Origin: Liolophura sinensis
Lineage: Eukaryota; Mollusca; Polyplacophora; Chitonida; Chitonidae
DNA length: 64,000 nucleotides
Direction of reading: 5' to 3'
Assembly (NCBI RefSeq): GCF_032854445.1
Contig: NC_088300.1
Location: 79,275,084 to 79,339,083 of the forward strand
A program made the position numbers and the translations under genes. This document shows, piece by piece, positions 1-26,600 of this stretch (the first letter of the stretch is position 1; every line of letters starts with the position of its first letter). The notes beneath the pieces are model-generated. The model saw only the letters and a list, made by a program, of their open reading frames with translations, was not told where the DNA came from and ran no database searches.

Positions 1-1030
1 GAGCTTACTGTATGATCCAGCTGGTTGTTAACATTGATCTCAACTTACTGTATGAATCCAGCTGGTTGTTGACATTGATCTGAGCTTACTGTATGAATCC
101 AGCTGGTTGTTAACATTGATCTCAACTTACTGTATGAAGTCAGCTGGTTGTTGACATTGATGTGAGCTTACTGTATGAATCCAGTTGGTTGTTAACATTG
201 ATCTGAGGTTACTGTATGAAGTCAGCTGGCTGTTGATATTGATGTGAGCTTACTGTATGATCCAGCTGGTTATTAACATTGATCTGAGCTTACTGTATGA
301 ATCCAGCTGGTTGTCATCATTGATCTGAGGTTACTGTATGAAGCCAACTGGTTGTTAACATTGATGTGAGCTTACTGTATGAATCCAATTGGTTGTCAAC
401 ATTGATGTGAGGTTACTGTATGAATCCAGCTGGTTGTTAACATTGATGTGAGCTTACTGTATGATCCAGCTGGTTATTAACATTGATGTGAGCTTACTGT
501 ATGAATCCAGTTGGTTGTCAGCATTGATGTGAGGTTACTGTATGAATCCAGCTGGTTGTTGACATTGATTTGAGGTTACTGTATGAATCCAGTTGGCTGT
601 CAACATTGATGTGAGGTTACTGTATGAATCCAGCTGGTTGTTAACATTGATGTGAGGTTACTGTATGATCCAGCTGGTTGTTAACATTGATGTGAGCTTA
701 CTGTATGAATCCAGTTGGTTGTCAACATTGATGTGAGGTTACTGTATGAATCCGTCTGGTTGTTGACATTGATGTGAGCTTACTGTATGAATCCAGTTGG
801 TTGTCAACATTGATGTGAGCTTACTGTATGAATCCAGCTGGTTGTTAACATTGATCTGAGCTTACTGTGTGAATCCATCTGGTTGTTAACATTGATCTGA
901 GCTTACTGTATGAATCTAGCTGATTGTCAACATTGATTTGAGGTTACTGTATGAATTTAGCTGGTTGTCAACATTGATTTGAGGTTACTGTATGAATCCA
1001 GCTGGTTGTCAACATTGATTTGAGGTTACT
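1..1030. repeat. Minisatellite, 41-bp unit
   Basis: About 25 head-to-tail copies of a unit built around TTACTGTATGAATCCAGCTG and TTGTTAACATTGAT. Copies differ by a few substitutions (GAGCTT/GAGGTT, TTAAC/TCAAC/TTGAC) and a one-base deletion (TGATCC for TGAATCC). The array runs off the left edge of the window and ends at about 1030 in unique AT-rich DNA. It lies upstream of the first visible R3HCC1L-like exon, so it is 5' flank or an upstream intron. Confidence 0.95.
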
Positions 1031-1292
1031 TTCAGATTTGGAAAAAAATATTAAATACCAATGTTATTTTCAATATTTAGAGCAATTGTTGCACAAACCA
1101 ATAAACCAATGAGAATCTTATGCATTAATTGGGCTGGTTTTCTCTTTTCACCTGAGGGATGGCATGCTCAATGTTACCTGTAAGTTTTAGGACCTATAGG
1201 TGAAGCATGTTATTCAGTTGTTAATTACCAAATTAGAGCCTATTAGTGGTAAATGATGCAATGAACTGATTTGCTAAAACCATTGCTTACAG
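1031..1292. other. Unique intron or 5' flank sequence
   Basis: Non-repetitive AT-rich DNA between the 41-bp array and the first visible exon. It ends in a plausible 3' splice site (CCATTGCTTACAG at 1280-1292). No promoter motif could be assigned. Confidence 0.5.
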
Positions 1293-15408
<14,116 letters not shown>

Positions 15409-15908
15409 TGAACTGTGTGCAGCCATACATCATCATGTCATTGCTACACTTGCTAAAATAAGAGCCATTAACTGGAATAATTAGAATGCCATTTAAGGCA
15501 AACGGTGTGCTTTACTTCAGCACTCTTGTTTCGTACTTAAACAGGTTGTAGAGTAAGGGCAGTCTTGTCTCCAATACAAACAAGCCATGGACAGCCTGTT
15601 TATATCTCCAGTTATCTCCCCTTGGCTACGTAACTGACCATGGTTTGTCTTTGTGAAGACTGGGCAGTCAGAACTAAATACTGCATGTGGTGAGCAGTAA
15701 CATCCGAGCAGGTTCATCAAGCAGTTAATTCTTGTTATAGCGAAGGCAAGAAACAGTACCATAGGGGTTTTGATGGTTGTTTGGCTGACATACACTTACC
15801 ATTGATAAGAATCTCCCTTCATCTGTATAGACCCAAGGATGATCGTTAAAGACAAAATGTTGCGTTCAGCTTTTATGTGTGATAAAATTTTATCACTTGT
15901 AAAATAAA
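15409..15908 (+). other. Probable R3HCC1L 3' UTR
   Basis: Unique AT-rich sequence after the stop codon. The first canonical AATAAA in this orientation is at 15903-15908, a candidate poly(A) signal giving a UTR of about 0.5 kb. The true end is not proven. Confidence 0.5.
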
Positions 15909-17489
15909 ATTAGTCAGGCTTAAACTGAATTTTAGTTAATGTTTTGATTCTTGAGTTTTCAATTCATTTATTTTGAAACCAAAATTTCCTTTTCTGTTTT
16001 AATATTTACAGGCTTTATACAGGTCTAATGTTTGTACTTGCATGAGAGTGCTATACTTGTTTCATAGGTTTGATGGGACATTTTATACCGTGCAGTTTTA
16101 AATATTGAATATTTGTATATTTATGCATGGTGACATTATTTAATTTTTGACATGTACTGAACTGGACTTAATCAGGAGGGACATTTATAAGACACAGGTA
16201 TCTTTAAGTATTAAAATGAACTTGATAACTGAAATAATTTATTTGAGGTTGAACATATTTTTGAGGAACTATGGCAAACAAGTTTTAACATTGGACATAA
16301 ATTAAATTACTGCGTTGTCAATGGATCCTTCCACTTTTGTACTGGAAAGTTTTTCACCTCAAAATTGTGTATAATGATAAATATGATTTGTTATACAAAT
16401 TTTGTTTTGTTACCTGTACTTGTTCAAGGAAGATATAGCAACTTTTGCCAGGATGACTGTTCTCTTTCATCAGAGGTGCTGTAGCCTTTGATTACTAGGA
16501 TCGCGAGAGCAGCAGTGAATTTAAATCCGGAGGTTTCTTACTCTTTGCTCAGTTTCCTCCAGTTTTTAATCTTACGGCCGTCAGTGAAAAATTCTTCATT
16601 ACAGGGTTTAATGTTGGTGAAGTACATAACAGAGACAAATTGGAGAGATTCCTCCCACTATTATGAGCATGGTTCAGAGTACAATATCACTGAAACCAGC
16701 AGATCTCTGTAGGGATTTCTCACTAACCAGTTCTGAGTAAAGACCTACACTGAAGCTGAGTGCTTTTCATCCAATGGAATTCTTGCTTCTTGTGGGAGGT
16801 GATGTTAGTTCCCACTTGTACATGAAACGAAACAACTTCTACCAAAACAAGGTCATGGGATGGGCTGAGAGTAGGTCATACTTTAGATTTACTTAGAGAG
16901 AAGATAGAATAGGTATCATCTAGTAGGTTAGCCCTTAGCAACTGTGTCTTACTTCAGATCTAGTTACAGACAAGACACTGCCTGTGTAGTGATGCACTTA
17001 ACAAAAATCAGCCTCTGCATAAGGCAGGAGCTTCAACCATTAGGATAATTCATTCACTCTCTCCTTAATAATTCTTCTAAAGTCTTTAAACGTCAAATTC
17101 TTAAAACTCTTTTAAAACTCTTTATTTGAAAGCTTCCTGACAGTTTATGAAATCATCTTTAACAGTGTGTGACACCACAGTCCCGCAGAAACAATTTCAA
17201 TGGGGAAAATCATACAAACTTCAAATGAACATAAAAATTCAATGATAACACCTCCAAGGGCAAACCAGAACGTTACATTCACGTTATTTCACAAACTGAC
17301 AGGTATAAATGAACAAAATTTTGTCTGCAAACCACCAATGGACTCCTACAAAGTGTATGATGTACATGTACTAGCATTGCTACTGAAGAAGTTTCCCAAT
17401 CTAGGAAGCAACCCTAATTATGCAATATGTTGCATCAAATTTGAGAAGTTGAAGAGTACTAAATAAGTACTATTTTAGAACACAACACA
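15909..17489. other. Intergenic, no gene seen
   Basis: AT-rich DNA between the convergent R3HCC1L and DUSP11 genes. Only short reading frames without recognisable similarity. Confidence 0.6.
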
Positions 17490-19722
17490 GGGGAACTAAA
17501 TATCTCCAGTGTATTTGATATTGAATGAGTACTAAATACCTCTAGTGTATTCAAAGCTGAAGGAGGACTAAATACCTCTACTGCATTCAAAGCTGAAGGA
17601 GGACTAAATACCTCTGGTGTATTCAAAGCTGCAGGAGTACTAAATACCTCTAGTGTATTCAAAGCTGAAGGAGGACTAAATACCTCTGGTGTATTCAAAG
17701 CTGCAGGAGTACTAAATACCTCTAGTGTATTCAAAGCTGAAGGAGGACTAAATACCTCCTGTGTATCAGACATTGAAAGAGTACTAAATACCTCTGGTGT
17801 ATTCAAAGCTGAAGGAGGACTAAATACCTCTAGTGCATTCAAAGCTGAAGGAGGACTAAATACCTCTGGTGTATTCAAAGCTGCAGGAGTACTAAATACC
17901 TCTAGTGTATTCAAAGCTGAAGGAGGACTAAATACCTCCTGTGTATCAGACATTGAAAGAGTACTAAATACCTCTGGTGTATTCAAAGCTGAAGGAGTAC
18001 TAAATATCTCTGGTGTATTCAAAGCTGAAGGAGTACTAAATACCTCTAGTGTATTCAAAGCTGAAAAAGTACTAAATACCTCCTGTGTATTAGACATTGA
18101 ATGAGTACTAAATACCTCTGGTGTATTCAAAGCTGAAGGAGGGCTAAATACCTCTAGTGTATTCAAAGCTGAAGGAGTACTAAATACCTCTAGTGTATTC
18201 AAATCTGCAGGAGTACTAAATATCTCTGGTGTATTCAAAGCTGAAGGAGTACTAAATACCTCTAGTGTATTCAAAGCTGAAGGAGAACTAAATACCTCTG
18301 GTGTATTCAAAGCTGAATGAGTACTAAATACCTCCTGTGTATTAGACATTGAATGAGTACTAAATACCTCTGGTATATTCAAAGCTGAAAAAGTACTAAA
18401 TACCTCTAGTGTATTTGACATTGAAGGAGTACTAAATACCTCTAGTGTATTCAAAGCTGAAGGAGTACTAAATACCTCTAGTGTATTCAAAGCTGAAGGA
18501 GGACTAAATACCTCTAGTGCATTCAAAGCTGAAGGAGTACTAAATATCTCTGGTGTATTCAAAGCTGCAGGAGTACTAAATACCTCTGGTGTATTCAAAG
18601 CTGAAGAAGGACCAAATATCTCTGGTGTATTCAAAGCTGAAGGAGGACTAAATACCTCTAGTGCATTCAAAGCTGAAGGAGGACTAAATACCTCTGGTGT
18701 ATTCAAAGCTGCAGGAGTACTAAATACCTCTAGTGTATTCAAAGCTGAAGGAGGACTAAATACCTCCTGTGTATTAGACATTGAATGAGTACTAAATACC
18801 TCTAGTGTATTCAAAGCTGAAGGAGGACTAAATATCTCTGGTGTATTCAAAGCTGAAGGAGTACTAAATACCTCTAGTGTATTCAAATCTGCAGGAGTAC
18901 TAAATATCTCTGGTGTATTCAAAGCTGAAGGAGTACTAAATACCTCTAGTGTATTCAAAGCTGAAGGAGGACTAAATACCTCTGGTGTATTCAAAGCTGA
19001 ATGAGTACTAAATACCTCCTGTGTATTAGACATTGAAGGAGTACTAAATACCTCTGGTGTATTCAAAGCTGAAAAAGTACTAAATACCTCTAGTGTATTT
19101 GACATTGAAGGAGTACTAAATACCTCTAGTGTATTCAAAGCTGAAGGAGTACTAAATACCTCTAGTGTATTCAAAGCTGAAGGAGGACTAAATACCTCTA
19201 GTGCATTCAAAGCTGAAGGAGTACTAAATATCTCTGGTGTATTCAAAGCTGCAGGAGTACTAAATACCTCTGGTGTATTCAAAGCTGAAGAAAAACCAAA
19301 TATCTCTGGTGTATTCAAAGCTGAAGGAGGACTAAATACCTCTAGTGCATTCAAAGCTGAAGGAGGACTAAATACCTCTGGTGTATTCAAAGCTGCAGGA
19401 GTACTAAATACCTCTAGTGTATTCAAAGCTGAAGGAGGACTAAATACCTCCTGTGTATTAGACATTGAAAGAGTACTAAATACCTCTGGTGTATTCAAAG
19501 CTGAAGGAGTACTAAATATCTCTGGTGTATTCAAAGCTGAAGGAGTACTAAATACCTCTAGTGTATTCAAAGCTGAAAAAGTACTAAATACCTCCTGTGT
19601 ATTAGACATTGAATGAGTACTAAATATCTCTAGTGTATTCAAAGCTGAATGAGTACTAAATATCTCTGGTGCATTCAAAGCTGAAGGAGTACTAAATATC
19701 TCTGGTGTATTCAAAGCTGAAG
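17490..19722. repeat. Minisatellite, 36-bp unit, about 62 copies
   Basis: Unit approximates TACTAAATACCTCTAGTGTA then TTCAAAGCTGAAGGAG. Variants swap the middle (GGTGTATT, CCTGTGTATTAGACATTGAA) and the last bases. Longer blocks recur (for example the unit order at about 18100-18700 is seen again at about 18800-19320), showing duplication of multi-unit segments. The minus strand is open for 771 codons as twelve-residue repeats of the type ALNTPEIFSTPS; the plus strand has TGA in some units. No start context, signal peptide or splice signal marks it as a gene. It lies just downstream of DUSP11, possibly in its 3' UTR or intergenic. Confidence 0.93.
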
Positions 19723-20126
19723 CAAGTTCAATTTTGAGATGCTCTGTGGTACATGAGCTTGTTTCACAAAGCACAGCCAGTGTTATGTAAATAACATGTA
19801 GCTACAAGTGTTCAGCCATGAAAGCTTAGCACGCTTTCTGAAGAGGCTATCGCTAACATTTATACAATAATACATGGTCAAGTTAAAGAAATAAAAGAAT
19901 TATCAGTTACAATAATTAATCCAATTAACTCTAGCAAACATGAGGCATGTTTGTATGAGATATATCACAGAAGTTTGAAGATTGAAGTGTATAAACAACA
20001 GTATCTGCAATAAATGGATTCTCCAATTCATGTTGTTGTGACACTCCAAAAAGCTGTAGAAAGATGACGGCCGTGAAATTGTGGTTGCTATCTCATGACC
20101 TTTACACAAGGTCAACTATTCCTTTA
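19723..20126. other. DUSP11 3' flank / 3' UTR
   Basis: Unique AT-rich sequence downstream (minus strand) of the DUSP11 stop codon. I found no clear minus-strand AATAAA here, so the transcript end is unknown. Confidence 0.5.
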
Positions 20127-20637
20127 TCAGTTAGCAAAAGAAGTGTATCCAAAGTTGTCTCCACTTTGTTCGTCAACCAAGTAATATTTTGTGCCACTGT
20201 TATATCTGTGTCTGTGAGCACGTCTGTGAGCAGGTCTGTGGTGGGGCCTGTGCCAATCATTACTCGACGGTTCACCATGGCAGTCTGAATAGTGAGTGCT
20301 GTTGTACGGATGATATTTGTGAGACCTGTAGCTCTTCTGTGGCCCACCACCCCTCCGGTTATCTCCCCTGGATCTTCTCTCACTGTGCTCAGTGTCATGA
20401 TATAAATCAACTTGAGGGTAAATTCTTTCACCTCTTTCTTGAAATCTGTGGCGTCTTTCAACATATCTGTCATCAAATCTTTCCTCAGGTTCATAAGACC
20501 TTTGGTGACTTTCTGGAAAACCTTCATATCTATCCCCAAATCTACTGCGTCTATCGTGAAATTGTTCAGGTCTTCCTGTAAACCTTTCACTGAAATGTTC
20601 GTTTCTGTTCATCTGTTTACTTTCAGGTAACCCTTCA
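20127..20637 (-). CDS. DUSP11: DUSP11 exon 10, Arg/His/Tyr-rich C-terminal tail
   Basis: Acceptor TTTTCTGTTGTTTTCCAG, phase 2 entry completing GG|T (Gly), TGA at 20127-20129. Encodes EGLPESKQMNRNEHFSERF, then repeated RF/RY-containing segments (RSRFGDRYEGF, EERFDDRYVERRHRF) and a His/Arg-rich stretch (HRPHHRPAHRRAHRHR). No folded domain recognised. By composition it is probably disordered and RNA-binding. It is separated from the catalytic exons by a 6.5-kb intron, so the assignment rests on phase, orientation, lack of any other gene between, and the similar tail of human DUSP11. Confidence 0.82.
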
Positions 20638-23600
20638 CTGGAAAACAACAGAAAACCATAATCAGAAACCATTGCCTGGATTATACGACTGACAATCAAT
20701 CCATATTTTGAGATGGTTAAAGGACTTGATCATTGAGAGTGTGTCCAGATTTAGCTTTCACTGCTTTGGCTGAAGCTACATCCATACTCGGTGACGAGTC
20801 GTGGTTTACTTCGGGCACTCCAGTTCGTTCAACTTGTAAATCTGATCGCTATAATATATGTGAAAATTTTTTAAGTATGATGTTAAACACAAATCAAATA
20901 ATTATTCAGGTTCAATGGTGAGTTTCTTTCTTTTTTCAATATTTGTATCTTCAGAGAGAACTGATGCCTTTGAAGACATCTGTGTGTGGATCCAGGGACA
21001 TGCTATCCTCTGGACAAACTCTCTGTTGATGGCAGATACAAACTATACAACTGCAGAGTCTACATGTGCTTGTTTCGCTACGCTTAGTGAATAGGTCTAT
21101 CTGCTTTGCTAACCTTAGAGGGTCATCTACTTTAGTATCCTTAGAGAGCTGATTCTTTCTGTAAAACAATTCTCAGAAAGCTGAATCTATCTGTATTACT
21201 ATCCTTAGAAAGCTGAATCTATCTGCTTTATTAACCTTACAGCGGCATGTTATCTGCTTTAGTATCCTTAGTGAGCGAAATCTATCTGCTTTACTATCTT
21301 TAGAGAGCTGAATCTATCTGTTTTGCTATCCTTAGAGAGCTGAATTTATCTGTATTACCTTCCTTAGAGAGCTGAATCTATCTGCTTTATTAACCTTAGT
21401 GAGGCATGTTATCTGCTTTAGTATCCTTAGTGAGCTGAATATATCTGTATTACTATCCTTAGAGAGCTGAATTTATCTGTATTACCTTCCTTAGAGAGCT
21501 GAATCTATCTTCTTTACTGTCCTTAGGGAGCTGAATTTGTTTTACTACATGTACATGTATACTTAGAGAGCAGAGTCCATCTGTTTTATTGCCTTTGTAT
21601 GGCTGAGTCTATCTGCTTTACTACATGTAGTCTTAGAGAGCAGTCTTCTTTATTACTGAAAGACTGAGTCTTATCTGCTTTACTATGTTTGGAGGGCTGA
21701 GTCTATCTGCTTTACTATGTTTGGAGGGCTGAGACTCTCTGCACTACTATGTTTGGAGGGCTGAGACTATCTGCTTTACTATGTCTGGAGGGCTGAGTAT
21801 CTGCTTTACTATGTCTGGAGGGCTGAGACTCTCTGCTCTACTATGTTTGAAGGGCTGAGACTATCTGCTTTACTATGTCTGGAGGGCTGAGACTCTCTGC
21901 TTTACTATGTTTGGAGGGCTGAGTCTATCTGCTTTACTATGTTTGGAGGGCTGAGTATCTGCTTTACTATGTTTGGAGGGCTGAGACTCTCTGCACTACT
22001 ATGTTTGGAGGGCTGAGACTATCTGCTTTACTATGTTTGGAGGGCTGAGACTCTCTGCACTACTATGTTTGGAGGGCTGAGACTATCTGCTTTACTATGT
22101 TTGGAGGGCTGAGACTATCTGCTTTACTATGTTTGGAGGGCTGAGACTATCTGCTTTACTATGTCTGGAGGGCTGAGACTCTCTGCTTTACTATGTTTGA
22201 AGGGCTGAGACTATCTGCTTTACTATGTTTGAAGGGCTGAGACTATCTGCTTTACTATGTTTGAAGGGCTGAGTATCTGCTTTACTATGTTTGGAGGGCT
22301 GAGACTCTCTGCACTACTATGTTTGGAGGGCTGAGACTATCTGCTTTACTATGTTTGGAGGGCTGAGACTCTCTGCTTTACTATGTTTGGAGGGCTGAGA
22401 CTATCTGCTTTACTATGTCTGGAGGGCTGAGACTCTCTGCTCTACTATGTTTGAAGGGCTGAGACTATCTGCTTTACTATGTTTGGAGGGCTGAGACTAT
22501 CTGCTTTACTATGTTTGGAATGCTGAGACTATCTGCTTTACTATGTTTGGAGGGCTGAGACTATCTGCTTTACTATGTCTGGAGGGCTGAGACTCTCTGC
22601 TTTACTATGTTTGAAGGGCTGAGACTATCTGCTTTACTATGTTTGAAGGGCTGAGACTATCTGCTTTACTATGTTTGAAGGGCTGAGACTATCTGCTTTA
22701 CTATGTCTGGAGGGCTGAGACTCTCTGCTCTACTATGTTTGAAGGGCTGAGACTATCTGCTTTACTATGTTTGAAGGGCTGAGACTATCTGCTTTACTAT
22801 GTCTGGAGGGCTGAGACTCTCTGCTCTACTATGTTTGAAGGGCTGAGACTATCTGCTTTACTATGTCTGGAGGGCTGATACTCTCTGCTCTACTATGTTT
22901 GGAGTGCTGAGACTATCTGCTTTACTATGTCTGGAGGGCTGAGATTCTCTGCTCTACTATGTTTGGAGGGCTGAGACTATCTGCTTTACTATGTTTGGAG
23001 GGCTGAGACTATCTGCTTTACTATGTTTGGAATGCTGAGACTATCTGCTCTACTATGTTTGAAGGGCTGAGACTATCTGCTTTACTATGGGGCTGAGACT
23101 CTCTGCTCTACTATGTTTGAAGGGCTGAGACTATCTGCTTTACTATGTCTGGAGGGCTGAGACTCTCTGCACTACTATGTTTGGAGTGCTGAGACTATCT
23201 GCTTTACTATGTCTGGAGGGCTGAGACTCTCTGCTTTACTGTTTGGAGGGCTGAGACTATCTGCTTTACTATGTTTGGAGGGCTGAGACTATCTGCTTTA
23301 CTATGTTTGGAGGGCTAAGACTCTCTGCACTACTATGTTTGGAGGGCTGAGACTATCTGCTTTACTATGTTTGGAGGGCTGAGACTATCTGCTTTACTAT
23401 GTTTGGAGGGCTGAGACTATCTGCTTTACTATGTCTGGAGGGCTGAGACTCTCTGCTTTACTATGTTTGAAGGGCTGAGACTATCTGCTTTACTATGTTT
23501 GAAGGGCTGAGACTATCTGCTTTACTATGTTTGAAGGGCTGAGTATCTGCTTTACTATGTTTGGAGGGCTGAGACTCTCTGCACTACTATGTTTGGAGGG

Positions 23601-26600
23601 CTGAGACTATCTGCTTTACTATGTTTGGAGGGCTGAGACTCTCTGCTTTACTATGTTTGGAGGGCTGAGACTATCTGCTTTACTATGTCTGGAGGGCTGA
23701 GACTCTCTGCTCTACTATGTTTGAAGGGCTGAGACTATCTGCTTTACTATGTTTGGAGGGCTGAGACTATCTGCTTTACTATGTTTGGAGGGCTGAGACT
23801 ATCTGCTTTACTATGTTTGGAGGGCTGAGACTATCTGCTTTACTATGTCTGGAGGGCTGAGACTCTCTGCTTTACTATGTTTGAAGGGCTGAGACTATCT
23901 GCTTTACTATGTTTGAAGGGCTGAGACTATCTGCTTTACTATGTTTGAAGGGCTGAGACTATCTGCTTTACTATGTCTGGAGGGCTGAGACTCTCTGCTC
24001 TACTATGTTTGAAGGGCTGAGACTATCTGCTTTACTATGTTTGAAGGGCTGAGACTATCTGCTTTACTATGTCTGGAGGGCTGAGACTCTCTGCTCTACT
24101 ATGTTTGAAGGGCTGAGACTATCTGCTTTACTATGTCTGGAGGGCTGATACTCTCTGCTCTACTATGTTTGGAGTGCTGAGACTATCTGCTTTACTATGT
24201 CTGGAGGGCTGAGACTCTCTGCTCTACTATGTTTGGAGGGCTGAGACTATCTGCTTTACTATGTTTGGAGGGCTGAGACTATCTGCTTTACTATGTTTGG
24301 AATGCTGAGACTATCTGCTCTACTATGTTTGAAGGGCTGAGACTATCTGCTTTACTATGGGGCTGAGACTCTCTGCTCTACTATGTTTGAAGGGCTGAGA
24401 CTATCTGCTTTACTATGTCTGGAGGGCTGAGACTCTCTGCACTACTATGTTTGGAGTGCTGAGACTATCTGCTTTACTATGTCTGGAGGGCTGAGACTCT
24501 CTGCTTTACTGTTTGGAGGGCTGAGACTATCTGCTTTACTATGTTTGGAGGGCTGAGACTATCTGCTTTACTATGTTTGGAGGGCTGAGACTATCTGCTT
24601 TACTATGTTTGGAGGGCTGAGACTATCTGCTTTACTATGTCTGGAGGGCTGAGACTCTCTGCTTTACTATGTTTGAATGGCTGAGACTATCTGCTTTACT
24701 ATGTTTGAAGGGCTGAGACTATCTGCTTTACTATGTTTGAAGGGCTGAGACTATCTGCTTTACTATGTCTGGAGGGCTGAGACTCTCTGCTCTACTATGT
24801 TTGAAGGGCTGAGACTATCTGCTTTACTATGTTTGAAGGGCTGAGACTATCTGCTTTACTATGTTTGGAATGCTGAGACTATCTGCTTTACTATGTTTGG
24901 AGGGCTGAGACTATCTGCTTTACTATGTTTGAAGGGCTGAGACTATCTGCTTTACTATGTCTGGAGGGCTGAGACTCTCTGCTCTACTATGTTTGAAGGG
25001 CTGAGACTATCTGCTTTACTATGTTTGAAGGGCTGAGACTCTCTGCTTTACTATGTTTGAAGGGCTGAGACTATCTGCTTTACTATGTCTGGAGGGCTGA
25101 GACTCTCTGCTCTACTATGTTTGGAGGGCTGAGACTATCTGCTTTACTATGTTTGAAGGGCTGAGACTATCTGCTTTACTATGTTTGAAGGGCTGAGACT
25201 ATCTGCTTTACTATGTCTGGAGGGCTGAGACTCTCTGCTCTACTATGTTTGGAGGGCTGAGACTATCTGCTTTACTATGTTTGAAGGGCTGAGACTCTCT
25301 GCTTTACTATGTTTGGAGGGCTGAGACTATCTGCTTTACTATGTTTGAAGGGCTGAGACTATCTGCTTTACTATGTCTGGAGGGCTGAGACTCTCTGCTC
25401 TACTATGTTTGGAGAGCTGAGACTATCTGCTTTACTATATTTGAAGGGCTGAGACTCTCTGCTTTACTATGTTTAAAGGGCTGAGACTCTCTGCTCTACT
25501 ATGTTTGAAGGGCTGAGACTATCTGCTCTACTATGTTTGAAGGGCTGAGACTATCTGCTCTACTATGTTTGTTGGGCTGAGACTATCTGCTTTACTATAT
25601 TTGGAGGACTGAGACTATCTGCTTTACTATGTTTGAAGGGCTGAGACTATCTGCTTTACTATGTCTGGAGGGCTGAGACTATCTGCTTTACTATGTTTGA
25701 AGGGCTGAGACTATCTGCTTTACTATGTCTGGAGGGCTGAGACTCTCTGCTCTACTATGTTTGAAGGGCTGAGACTATCTGCTTTACTATGTTTGGAGGG
25801 CTGAGACTCTCTGCTTTACTATGTTTGGAGGGCTAAGACTCTCTGCTCTACTATGTTTGAAGGGCTGAGACTATCTGCTTTACTATGTCTGGAGGGCTGA
25901 GACTCTCTGCTCTACTATGTTTGAAGGGCTGAGACTATCTGCTTTACTATGTTTGGAGGGCTGAGACTATCTGCTTTACTATGTTTGAAGGGCTGAGACT
26001 ATCTGCTTTACTATGTTTGGAGGGCTGAGACTATCTGCTTTACTATGTTTGGAGGGCTAAGACTCTCTGCTCTACTATGTTTGAAGGGCTGAGACTATCT
26101 GCTTTACTATGTCTGGAGGGCTGAGACTCTCTGCTCTACTATGTTTGAAGGGCTGAGACTATCTGCTTTACTATGTTTGGAGGACTGAGACTATCTGCTT
26201 TACTATGTTTGAAGGGCTGAGACTATCTGCTTTACTATGTTTGGAGGGCTGAGACTCTCTGCTTTACTATGTTTGGAGGGCCGAGTATCTGTTTTACTAT
26301 GTTTGGAGGGCTGGGACTATCTGCTCTACTATGTTTGGAGGGCTGAGACTATCTGCTTTACTATGTTTGGAGGGCTGGGACTATCTGCTTTATGATGTTT
26401 GGAGGGCTGAGACTATCTGCTTTACTATGTTTGAAGGGCTGAGACTCTCTGCTCTACTATGTTTGGAGGGCTGAGACTATCTACTTCACTATGTTTGAAG
26501 GGCTGAGACTCTCTGCTCTACTATGTTTGGAGGGCTGAGACTATCTGCTTTACTATGTTTGAAGGGCTGAGACTCTCTGCTCTACTATGTTTGGAGGGCT

